In this document: in pieces, positions 5,560 through 11,656 of the stretch | How the letters are laid out: each line of letters opens with the position of its first letter | Numbering within the stretch: the first letter of the stretch is position 1 | Source of the DNA: an uncultured Clostridia bacterium | Lineage (GTDB): Bacteria; Bacillota; Clostridia; Oscillospirales; Acutalibacteraceae | Direction: 5' to 3' | DNA length: 11,656 bases | NCBI GenBank assembly: GCA_947565265.1 | Contig: CANOFK010000014.1 | Span: 1 to 11,656 of the forward strand | Made by a program: the position numbers and the translations under genes | The notes under the pieces: model-generated | Seen by the model: only the letters and a program-made list of their open reading frames with translations | Told to the model about the DNA's origin: nothing | The model's database searches: none

Positions 5560-7308
5560 CTACTCCGGCAGTTGGTAGCAGTGGGAGTACTCCTCGTAAG
5601 CGCGGGTAAAGGCCGGGCTGCCGGAGCTTTTCAACGCGTTGAGATAGCCGTGGGCGTCCATAGCGGAGGACTCCTGGATCTGGATCACCGCCACGGCAAT
5701 GTTCGAGCAGTGGTCGGAAACGCGCTCGTAGTTGGTCAGCAGGTCGGTTAGCACAAAACCCAACTCAATGGTGCAGCGGCCCTCCTGCAAGCGGCGGATG
5801 TGCCGGGCCTTCAGTTCGGTTTTCAGGCCGTCCACCACCTGCTCCAGGGGCTCCACCTTGGCGGCCATGGCGGTGTCCTCGTGCTCAAAAGAGTCCACCG
5901 TCAGGTTGAGGATATCGATAATGGCGTGGGTGATGATCCCCAGTTCGGCCTGGGCCTTGTCGGAAAAGCGCAACTGCTTGTCGTGGATCTCCTGCGCCAC
6001 CCGCTGTATGTTCACCGCGTGGTCCCCAATGCGCTCAAAATCCCCAATGGCGTGAAGCAGTTCGGCCACCTGGCTGCTGTCGGCCTGCGAAAGGTCCTTG
6101 CTGCTCAGTTTCACCAGGAAGGTGCCCAGGGTGTCCTCATACAGGTCAATTTCCGCCTCCTGCTCGGTAATGGCGGCGGCGGTTTTGCCGTCGTACTCCT
6201 GGGTGATCTGGATGGCGTTGAGCATGGAGTTGCGGGCCGTCCGGGCCATGCGCACGGCCAGGGCCCTGGCCTCGGCAATGGCAAAGGAGGGGGAGAGCAT
6301 CAGCCGCTCGTCCAGCAGGGCTTCTTCGGTGTTGGTGTCCCGTATGGTCAGCTTGGCCAGCTTTTCCAGTTGTTTCGAGAAGGGCAGCAGCACAAAGGTG
6401 TTGATAATGTTAAACAGGGTATGTACAACGGCAATGCCCAGCGCGCCGATAGGCGCGTCCACAAAGTCAAAGTGGAATATAGCGTCCAGCCCGTAGAAAA
6501 CAGAGAGGCAGATCACCGTGCCGATGACCTTAAAGTATACGCTGACCGCCACCACCCGCTTGGCGTTCTTGTTGGCGCCAATGGCAGAAAGCAGGCCGGT
6601 CACGCAGGTGCCGATATTGGCGCCGGTGATAATGGGGAAGGCCATGCCCATGGTGATGCTTCCCGTCATGGCAAGGGACTGGAGGATGCCCACCGAGGCC
6701 GCGCTGCTCTGGATAATGCCCGTAAACACCGTGCCGATCAACACGCCCAGGATGGGGTTCTGAAACATGACCAGCAGGTCGTGGAAGGCGGGGGTTTCGG
6801 CCAGGGGGCTTACGGCCTGGCTCATAAAGGTCATGCCGGTCATCAGCACGGCAAAGCCGATGAGCACATGGCCCGCGTCCTTTTTGCGGCCGTCCTTGCC
6901 GGCCATGGTCATCACCACCCCGGCAAGGGCCAGCAGGGGGGAGAAGGACTCCGGCTTTAGCATCTGCAACCAGAAACTGTCAGACTGGATGCCCGTAGCG
7001 GAGAGGATCCAGGCCGTCAGGGTGGTGCCCATGCTGGAGCCCATGATGACCCCCACCGTCTGGCTCAGCTCCATAATGCCGGAGTTCACCAGGCCCACCA
7101 GCATCACCGTCATGGCGGAGGAGGACTGGATGGCAATGGTGATCACCGCCCCCAGGGCCAGCCCCTTAAAAGGGTTGGAGGTCATGGAGCGCAAAACCGA
7201 CTCCAGCTTGCCGCCGACCATTTTTTCCAGGCCGGCAGAAAGGACGTTCATGCCATATAAAAAGAAGGCAAGCCCGCCCAGCAGGGTAAAAATCGAGAAG
7301 ATGTCCAT
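5560..7308 (-). CDS. Na/Pi cotransporter family protein with C-terminal PhoU-like domain
   Basis: A 582-aa inner-membrane protein of the sodium-dependent phosphate transporter family (Na_Pi_cotrans, as in E. coli YjbB). The first 310 or so residues hold the two inverted halves of the family, each with a QSS loop (QSSSA at 61-65, QSSAA at 200-204) and a matching glycine loop (GSSMGTT at 90-96, GANIGTC at 229-235) between hydrophobic helices. From about residue 340 the chain turns hydrophilic and helical, with the ARTARNSM, GDFERIGDHAVN and YERVSDHCSNIA stretches typical of PhoU, a phosphate-sensing domain. The direction of transport (uptake or export) cannot be read from the sequence. It converges with the addB unit and diverges from ispDF. 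I start at 7308 rather than 7314 because GAGGA is 6 bases from the former and directly abuts the latter. Confidence 0.95.
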   Translation of the reverse strand: MDIFSIFTLLGGLAFFLYGMNVLSAGLEKMVGGKLESVLRSMTSNPFKGLALGAVITIAIQSSSAMTVMLVGLVNSGIMELSQTVGVIMGSSMGTTLTAWILSATGIQSDSFWLQMLKPESFSPLLALAGVVMTMAGKDGRKKDAGHVLIGFAVLMTGMTFMSQAVSPLAETPAFHDLLVMFQNPILGVLIGTVFTGIIQSSAASVGILQSLAMTGSITMGMAFPIITGANIGTCVTGLLSAIGANKNAKRVVAVSVYFKVIGTVICLSVFYGLDAIFHFDFVDAPIGALGIAVVHTLFNIINTFVLLPFSKQLEKLAKLTIRDTNTEEALLDERLMLSPSFAIAEARALAVRMARTARNSMLNAIQITQEYDGKTAAAITEQEAEIDLYEDTLGTFLVKLSSKDLSQADSSQVAELLHAIGDFERIGDHAVNIQRVAQEIHDKQLRFSDKAQAELGIITHAIIDILNLTVDSFEHEDTAMAAKVEPLEQVVDGLKTELKARHIRRLQEGRCTIELGFVLTDLLTNYERVSDHCSNIAVAVIQIQESSAMDAHGYLNALKSSGSPAFTRAYEEYSHCYQLPE

Positions 7309-7314
7309 TTTCAT

Positions 7315-7319
7315 TCCTC
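7315..7319 (-). promoter_or_regulatory. Ribosome binding site that decides the transporter start
   Basis: Read on the minus strand, GAGGA occupies 7319 to 7315. It leaves 6 nt to the ATG at 7308-7306 but none to the in-frame ATG at 7314-7312. Spacing therefore favours the second ATG, giving a protein that starts MDIFSIF. Confidence 0.65.
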
Positions 7320-7344
7320 ACTGTTTTCCTTTTTTAGGCCGGCA

Positions 7345-7365
7345 GCCCTGCCCGGCCCACAGGGC
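7345..7365. repeat. Small hairpin in the transporter 5' leader
   Basis: gccctg (7345-7350) pairs with cagggc (7360-7365) around 9 nt. It lies in the predicted 80-nt leader of the minus-strand transporter transcript, between promoter and ribosome binding site. The arms are a shortened version of the inverted repeat seen at 5485-5514 and 8775-8806. No known riboswitch fold is recognisable. Confidence 0.4.
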
Positions 7366-7393
7366 AGCGCCGCCCTGATCCTCATTCCCACCC

Positions 7394-7423
7394 ATGATAG
7401 CATACCAGGCGCCCGCAAATCAA
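7394..7423 (-). promoter_or_regulatory. Sigma-A-type promoter for the Na/Pi transporter gene
   Basis: On the minus strand, TTGATT (7423-7418) is followed after 18 bp by TATCAT (7399-7394), preceded by TGC, an extended -10. The start would fall near 7388, giving a leader of about 80 nt. No Pho-box-like direct repeat is evident. Confidence 0.6.
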
Positions 7424-7472
7424 TGGGTTTTGAAAAAAACAGGAGAAATATCCGGGAAAAATCAAAATCCGG

Positions 7473-7501
7473 TGGAAAATTTTTTCTTTATGTGCTACTA
7501 T
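7473..7501 (+). promoter_or_regulatory. Sigma-A-type promoter for ispDF
   Basis: TGGAAA (7473-7478), a 17-bp spacer and TACTAT (7496-7501) with TGC directly in front make a good extended -10 promoter. A-rich tracts at about 7431-7470 could act as an UP element. The predicted start near 7508 leaves a short leader before aaaggagg (7513-7520), which is 7 nt from the ispDF ATG. Confidence 0.7.
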
Positions 7502-7527
7502 GTTGTTGACCGAAAGGAGGCTCCATC

Positions 7528-8748
7528 ATGAATGAACGGTTCGGCGCGGTACTGGCCGCAGGCGGGGGCGGTACCCGCATGGGCAAGGGGCGCCCCAAGG
7601 TGCTGCGCCCCATTGGCGGGGTGCCGGTTTTGGCCTGGTCCCTGGCGGCCCTGCTGGCCTGCCCCTATGTAGAGGAAACCTGCGTGGTGTGCCGGGAGGG
7701 GGAGATGGACGAGATCGCCCGGCTGGCGGCCCGGGTCGCGGCCAAAACCGGCGGGGGCAAGCCCGTCACCTTTGCCCTGGCAGGGGAGGACCGGCAGTCC
7801 TCGGTGTACAACGGGGCCATGGCCCTGCAAGGCCGGGGTGATTACCTGCTCATCCACGACGGGGCCCGGCCCTTTGCCGGGGGGGAGCTGTTGGGGGCCG
7901 TATGCCGGGATGCCCTGGCCTATGGCGCGGCCACGGCGGCGGTGCCCAGCAAAGACACCTGCAAGCTGTCCGACGGACAGGGCTTTGTGGCCGGCACCCC
8001 GCCACGGGAGCACCTGATGGCAGTGCAGACCCCCCAGGCTTTCCGGCGGGAGTTGTACCTGTACGCGGTAGAAAAGGCCCGGCAGCGGGGCCAAAGCTAT
8101 ACCGACGATTGCCAGTTGGTAGAGGCCGCCGGGTGCCGGGTACGGCTGACGCCGGGGGACTATCAGAATTTCAAGATCACCACGCCGGAGGATCTCCTTC
8201 TGGCGCAGGCTATGGCAGCGGAAAGGAGCGGTGCCGGTATGGAGGGACAAGGCGGGCTGCCGGGCGCAGGCGGCATACGGGTCGGCAGCGGGTACGACGT
8301 GCACCGGCTGGTAGAGGGCCGGGCGCTGGTTTTGGGCGGGGTGGAAATCCCCTTTGAAAAGGGCCTGCTGGGCCACTCGGATGCGGACGTGCTGGCCCAT
8401 GCCATGGCGGACGCCCTGTTGGGCGCGGCGGCGCTGGGGGATATCGGCCACCTGTTCCCGGACAGCGACCCCCGGTATAAGGGGGCGGACAGCCTCAAGC
8501 TGCTGGGGGAGGTGTGCGCCCGGGTGCGGGCGGCGGGGTATGCCGTGGGCAATATCGATGCCACGGTCATGGCCCAGCGCCCCAAGCTGGCCCCCCATAT
8601 CCCGGCCATGCGGGAGAACCTGGCCCTGGCCTGCGGCGTCAGCCCCGCCCAGGTAAGCGTAAAGGCCACCACCGAGGAGGGCCTGGGCTTTACCGGCCGG
8701 GAGGAGGGCATAGCCGCCAGCGCCGTGTGCCTGCTCATACAGGCATAA
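7528..8748 (+). CDS. ispDF: Bifunctional IspD/IspF (MEP cytidylyltransferase / MECDP synthase)
   Basis: One 406-aa chain carries two non-consecutive MEP-pathway enzymes, steps 3 and 5 around IspE. Residues 1-225 are IspD, which joins CTP and [13 protein letters not shown] with Arg17 and PKV with Lys24, DGARPF (111-116), TDD (192-194) and KITTPEDL (216-223). Residues 253-406 are IspF, which cyclises CDP-ME 2-phosphate with loss of [12 protein letters not shown] with metal ligands Asp257 and His259, GHSDAD (from 282) followed by His291, GDIGHLFPD, and the C-terminal [17 protein letters not shown]. Fused IspDF is best known from alpha- and epsilon-proteobacteria but also occurs in some clostridia. 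A strong aaaggagg lies 7 nt before the ATG. The 25-residue Gly-rich linker contains an in-frame ATG with its own ribosome-binding site. The IspD loop reads PKV where PKQ is common, a tolerated variant. Confidence 0.97.
   Translation: MNERFGAVLAAGGGGTRMGKGRPKVLRPIGGVPVLAWSLAALLACPYVEETCVVCREGEMDEIARLAARVAAKTGGGKPVTFALAGEDRQSSVYNGAMALQGRGDYLLIHDGARPFAGGELLGAVCRDALAYGAATAAVPSKDTCKLSDGQGFVAGTPPREHLMAVQTPQAFRRELYLYAVEKARQRGQSYTDDCQLVEAAGCRVRLTPGDYQNFKITTPEDLLLAQAMAAERSGAGMEGQGGLPGAGGIRVGSGYDVHRLVEGRALVLGGVEIPFEKGLLGHSDADVLAHAMADALLGAAALGDIGHLFPDSDPRYKGADSLKLLGEVCARVRAAGYAVGNIDATVMAQRPKLAPHIPAMRENLALACGVSPAQVSVKATTEEGLGFTGREEGIAASAVCLLIQA
8222..8241 (+). promoter_or_regulatory. Internal ribosome binding site and ATG in the IspD-IspF linker
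   Basis: aaaggag at 8222-8228 is followed, 10 nt later, by an in-frame ATG at 8239-8241 (residue 238). Initiation here would give a free 169-residue IspF starting MEGQGG. The position, exactly at the domain junction, is suggestive, but a GGAG string in GC-rich coding DNA can arise by chance. Confidence 0.4.
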
Positions 8749-8774
8749 GCCCCCAAAAGCCCCAAAACGGAAGC

Positions 8775-8806
8775 GCCCTGCCCAAAAAGGCCAGCCCCGG
8801 CAGGGC
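8775..8806. repeat. Inverted repeat gccctgcc / ggcagggc after ispDF
   Basis: Perfect 8-bp arms (8775-8782, 8799-8806) with a 16-nt loop, 26 bp after the ispDF stop. The arms are identical to those at 5485-5514. It is probably the 3' end structure of the ispDF transcript, but no U-run follows (agaccaaagc), so intrinsic termination is not clear. The rest of 8749-8852 is C/A-rich; a TATAGCAT stretch at 8831-8838 lacks a -35 partner. Confidence 0.6.
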
Positions 8807-8852
8807 AGACCAAAGCAAACTAACCAAAATTATAGCATAACGGAGGCACAGT

Positions 8853-10175
8853 ATGTACCAATTCAATCAGGCAGAATACGAAAAACGTATGGAATGGTTC
8901 CGGGAGGCCCGTTTCGGTATGTTCATCCACTGGGGCATCTATGCCATCCCGGCCCGGGGCGAGTGGGTGCGCAGCACCGAGCAAATGCCCGAAGAAGAGT
9001 ACCTGCCCTTTTTTAACGAGTTCAACCCGGTAGATTATGACCCCAAACAGTGGGCCAAAGCCGCCAAAGCCGCGGGTATGCGGTACGCCGTGCTCACCGC
9101 CAAGCACCATGACGGTTTCTGCCTGTTTGACAGCGCCCTCACAGACTTCAAGTCCACCAACACAAAATGCGGCCGGGACCTGGTGCGGGAGTACCTGGAC
9201 GCCTTCCGGGCCGAGGGGCTGAAGGTAGGGCTCTACTACTCCCTGCTGGACTGGCACCACCCGGACTACCCCCATTTTGAGGACCAGTACCACCCGGACC
9301 GGGCCCGCCCGGCGTGCGGCAACGAGGGCCGGGACTTCGGCCGGTACCTGGACTACCTTCACGGCCAGGTGCGGGAACTCTGCACCAACTACGGCAAGCT
9401 GGACGTGCTCTGGTTCGACTTCTCCTACGGCGAGGGGGAAAAGGCCATGCGCGGCGAAGCCTGGCGGGCCCATGAGCTGGTGACCATGGTGCGGCAGTTG
9501 CAGCCGGGCATCATCATCGACAACCGGCTGGAGGTCAGCGGCGAAGGTTTCGGCTCCATGTGGGAGGGCAACCCCAAGCCCTGGCACGGGGACTTCGTCA
9601 GCCCCGAACAGATCATCCCCCCCAACGGCCTACAGGACAAAAACGGCGGCGACCTCTGCTGGGAGGCCTGCGTCACCATGAACAACAACTGGGGCTACTG
9701 CGCCCTGGACCGGTTCTTCAAGCCCGCCCCCATGCTCATCAAAAAACTGGTGGAGTGCGTAAGCAAAGGGGGCAACCTGCTGCTAAACGTGGGCCCCGAC
9801 GCCCAGGGGAACATCCCGGCGGAGTCCCTGGCCATTTTAGAGGGCATCGGCCGGTGGATGGAGAAAAACAGCGAGAGCATCTACGGCTGCGGCAAGGCCG
9901 GTATGGCCAAGCCCGATACGGGCCGCATCACCCGCAAGGGCAATACCCTGTACTACCACCTGTTCGAAAACACCATCGGTTGCGTCCCCCTCCAGGGCCT
10001 GGAAAAAGGCCAGGTGAAATCCGTGCGCTGGCTGGCCAGCGGGGCGGAAGTGCACTTGGCCCAGGGCTGGGTGTATGACAACTACCCGGACGTGGTCTTT
10101 GCCGACCTGGGCCCCGACCCGGTGCTGCCGGACCCGGTAGACACGGTGCTGAAGGTGGAGCTGGCGGAGAAATGA
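8853..10175 (+). CDS. Alpha-L-fucosidase, glycoside hydrolase family 29
   Basis: A 440-aa GH29 retaining exo-fucosidase, which removes terminal alpha-L-fucose from glycans such as mucin or milk oligosaccharides. The catalytic barrel begins at once with WFREARFGMFIHWGIYAIPARGEW (His26), then AKHHDGFCLFDS (His85-His86), LKVGLYYSLLDWHHPDYP, and LDVLWFDFSYG, where Asp189 aligns with the family's nucleophile. GGNLLLNVGPDAQGNIP is the usual closing strand motif, and residues from about 350 form a small beta-rich C-terminal part. No signal peptide is present, so it should act in the cytoplasm on imported oligosaccharides. aggagg-like cggagg is 6 nt before the ATG. The stop overlaps the next gene as ATGA. 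The acid/base residue is not assignable by eye, and exact linkage specificity is unknown. Confidence 0.95.
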   Translation: MYQFNQAEYEKRMEWFREARFGMFIHWGIYAIPARGEWVRSTEQMPEEEYLPFFNEFNPVDYDPKQWAKAAKAAGMRYAVLTAKHHDGFCLFDSALTDFKSTNTKCGRDLVREYLDAFRAEGLKVGLYYSLLDWHHPDYPHFEDQYHPDRARPACGNEGRDFGRYLDYLHGQVRELCTNYGKLDVLWFDFSYGEGEKAMRGEAWRAHELVTMVRQLQPGIIIDNRLEVSGEGFGSMWEGNPKPWHGDFVSPEQIIPPNGLQDKNGGDLCWEACVTMNNNWGYCALDRFFKPAPMLIKKLVECVSKGGNLLLNVGPDAQGNIPAESLAILEGIGRWMEKNSESIYGCGKAGMAKPDTGRITRKGNTLYYHLFENTIGCVPLQGLEKGQVKSVRWLASGAEVHLAQGWVYDNYPDVVFADLGPDPVLPDPVDTVLKVELAEK

Positions 10176-11656
10176 GTATATTTACCGATGCATTACAGGC
10201 TTTCGCCCGGGCCGCCTGGCAGGGCCGGCAGGCGCTGGTGGACGGCCGGCTGCCGGCCTACCGGCAGGCCTGGCAAGACCTTACAGGGGATGTCCGGGTG
10301 GCGTTCGAGTATATCGCCGGCACCCTGCCCCTGACGGATCTGGGGGACTACCCCCCGGCGCTGTTCGTGGAAACAGCCCGACAGGCGCTGGCGGCGCGGG
10401 AGGCGTTCCCCTGGTGCCGGGCCCTGCCGGAACATCTCTTCCTGCGGGAGGTAGCCTGCCCACGGGTAAACACCGAGGAGCTCTCCCCCTGCCGGGAACC
10501 GTTCCGCCGGGCCCTGGCCCCCCTGCTACAGGGCCTGTGCCTGGCCGATGCCGTACAGGCGGTCAACCGCTGGTGCGCCGGGCAGGTCTGCTACCGCGCC
10601 ACCGACGGCCGCACCGCCTCGGCGCTGGACATCTACCGCCGGGGCTGGGGCCGCTGCGGCGAGGAGTCGGTGTTCGCCGTAAACGCCCTGCGCAGCGTAG
10701 GCATAGCCGCCCGGCAGGTCTATGCCCCCCGCTGGTCCCACTGCGACGACAACCATGCCTGGGTCGAGGTTTTCGACGGCACAGGCTGGCGGTACCTGGG
10801 CGCCTGCGAGCCGGAGCCCCGGCTGGATATGGGCTGGTTCACCCCGGCGGCGGGCCGGGCCATGCTCTGCCATGCCAAAGCCTTTGTGGGCGATGGGGAG
10901 GGCTGGCAGGCCCTGTTCCCCGGCGTAGGCAGCCTGGACCTGGACCGCCGGGAGGGTGTCGCCTATGAGAGCGTCACCGCCCGGTACGCCCCGGTGCAGC
11001 CCTTCACCGTTACGGTGCAGGGTGCCGGGGGCCCGGTGTGCGGGGCAAAAGTCACCCTGCACATCCTCAACGAGGGGGGCCTTTGCCCCATCGCCGGGCG
11101 GGTGACGGACAGCCGGGGCCAGGCCGCCCTAAACCTGGGCCTGGGCAGCCTGTGGGTCACGGCCCAAAAAGGCCCCCTGCTGGCCGAGGCCCTGGTGAAC
11201 ACCGCCGAAACCCATACCCTAAAGCTGGCCCTGTCCGAGGGGCAGGCCCCTACCGGCCAGGCCGGGCCGGTGGAGTTTGACTTCTTCGCCCCCCAGGCCG
11301 GCAGCGCCCAGAACCCGCCTCTGTCCCCGGCAGAAAAGCAGGAGCGGCGGCAGGTGCTGGCCCAGGCAAAGGCCGGCCGGGAGGCCCGGCCTGTCCCGGC
11401 CCCCCAGGTAGCCCCGGCCCACCGCCCCTTTGCCGCCATGCTCACGGAAAAGGACCGGGCCGTGCCCCTTGCCCCCGCGGTGTTGGAGGAAAGCCTCCTG
11501 GCCGCGGGGCAGGCCCCGGCAGGCAGCGGCCCTGCCCTGCTCTCCCCACGGGTGGGGCTGGAGCCCCTGGCCCCCTGGCGTACCCTGCTGCAAGGAGCCC
11601 TGCCGGCAGCGCCTCCCCAACTTTGGGCCTGGCTCAGCCGGGAAACCGCCCCCACA
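10172..11656 (+). CDS. Transglutaminase-like (papain-fold) protein, incomplete at the window end
   Basis: An open frame of 495 codons runs from the ATG at 10172 to the last base with no stop, so the C-terminus is missing. Residues about 130-240 form a transglutaminase-like core: GRCGEESVFAVNALRSVGIAARQV with probable nucleophile Cys162, then CDDNHAWVEV with His195, then GWRYLGACEPEP, where Glu213 occupies the usual Asp position of the Cys-His-Asp triad. Residues about 273-355 (PFTVTVQ through SLWVTAQKG) resemble a carboxypeptidase-regulatory-like or Ig-like beta domain, and from about 365 on the chain is rich in Pro, Ala and Gln. No signal peptide or membrane helix is seen. The start overlaps the fucosidase stop by ATGA, with a modest ggtggag 11 nt upstream. 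Such proteins may be peptidases, amidases or cross-linkers; the substrate is unknown. Confidence 0.85.
   Translation, partial: MSIFTDALQAFARAAWQGRQALVDGRLPAYRQAWQDLTGDVRVAFEYIAGTLPLTDLGDYPPALFVETARQALAAREAFPWCRALPEHLFLREVACPRVNTEELSPCREPFRRALAPLLQGLCLADAVQAVNRWCAGQVCYRATDGRTASALDIYRRGWGRCGEESVFAVNALRSVGIAARQVYAPRWSHCDDNHAWVEVFDGTGWRYLGACEPEPRLDMGWFTPAAGRAMLCHAKAFVGDGEGWQALFPGVGSLDLDRREGVAYESVTARYAPVQPFTVTVQGAGGPVCGAKVTLHILNEGGLCPIAGRVTDSRGQAALNLGLGSLWVTAQKGPLLAEALVNTAETHTLKLALSEGQAPTGQAGPVEFDFFAPQAGSAQNPPLSPAEKQERRQVLAQAKAGREARPVPAPQVAPAHRPFAAMLTEKDRAVPLAPAVLEESLLAAGQAPAGSGPALLSPRVGLEPLAPWRTLLQGALPAAPPQLWAWLSRETAPT

Noticed and set aside
5800..6960. Plus-strand 386-codon open frame opposite the phosphate transporter
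   Set aside because: The minus-strand protein has clear family motifs throughout; this frame is Gly/His/Gln-rich shadow sequence.
8775..8806. Intrinsic terminator after ispDF
   Set aside because: The hairpin is real but is followed by agaccaaagc rather than a U-run, so I list it only as an inverted repeat.
8820..8840. Promoter for the fucosidase operon
   Set aside because: The AT-rich TATAGCAT looks like a -10, but no acceptable -35 lies 16-18 bp upstream and no cre-like operator could be read nearby.
10963..11655. Minus-strand open frame near the window end
   Set aside because: The plus-strand frame continues without a stop from the transglutaminase-like gene and shows domain-like sequence; the minus-strand frame is Arg/Ala/Gly/Ser-rich shadow.

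Overview
The window reads as chromosomal DNA from a GC-rich, spore-forming, anaerobic Firmicute, most like the gut Oscillospiraceae/Ruminococcaceae clostridia. The reasons are spoIIR (found only in endospore formers), an AddB-type rather than RecBCD-type recombination nuclease, the MEP isoprenoid pathway, strong GGAGG-type ribosome binding sites, heavy GCC/CTG/CGG codon use, and an intracellular fucosidase typical of gut glycan users. The lineage is inferred from gene content and composition; no phylogeny was possible.

Layout. Bases 1-279 are non-coding and hold two copies of a roughly 98-bp intergenic repeat, the second with a perfect 15-bp inverted repeat. A plus-strand run follows: ispE (280-1128), spoIIR (1225-1848, with a possible forespore sigma-F promoter in front and a terminator-like hairpin behind), addB (1891-5205) and a 67-aa single-pass membrane miniprotein that overlaps the addB stop by ATGA (5202-5405). 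A bidirectional terminator (5425-5464) separates this run from a convergent minus-strand gene for a Na/Pi cotransporter fused to a PhoU-like domain (5560-7308). That gene and the next plus-strand gene diverge from a 219-bp region (7309-7527) that holds one good extended -10 promoter for each. The bifunctional ispDF fusion (7528-8748) comes next. Then a two-gene operon codes for a cytoplasmic GH29 alpha-L-fucosidase (8853-10175) and, overlapping it by ATGA, a transglutaminase-like protein (10172 to the window end, incomplete).

How the genes relate. ispD, ispE and ispF are all here and give three consecutive MEP-pathway steps from MEP to the cyclic diphosphate, but in two separate transcription units. 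spoIIR belongs to the forespore-to-mother-cell signal that activates sigma-E. AddB is the partner of AddA in double-strand break processing, yet addA is not the next gene; the miniprotein sits in its usual place. The GH29-transglutaminase pair looks like a small glycan or glycoprotein processing unit.

Most of the window is ordinary core chromosome. The less ordinary parts are the addB-coupled miniprotein, the internal ribosome-binding site and ATG in the ispDF linker, the fucosidase-transglutaminase pairing with a Glu where the triad Asp is expected, and the intergenic repeat and hairpin families. I saw no CRISPR array, tRNA, rRNA, insertion sequence or phage gene.
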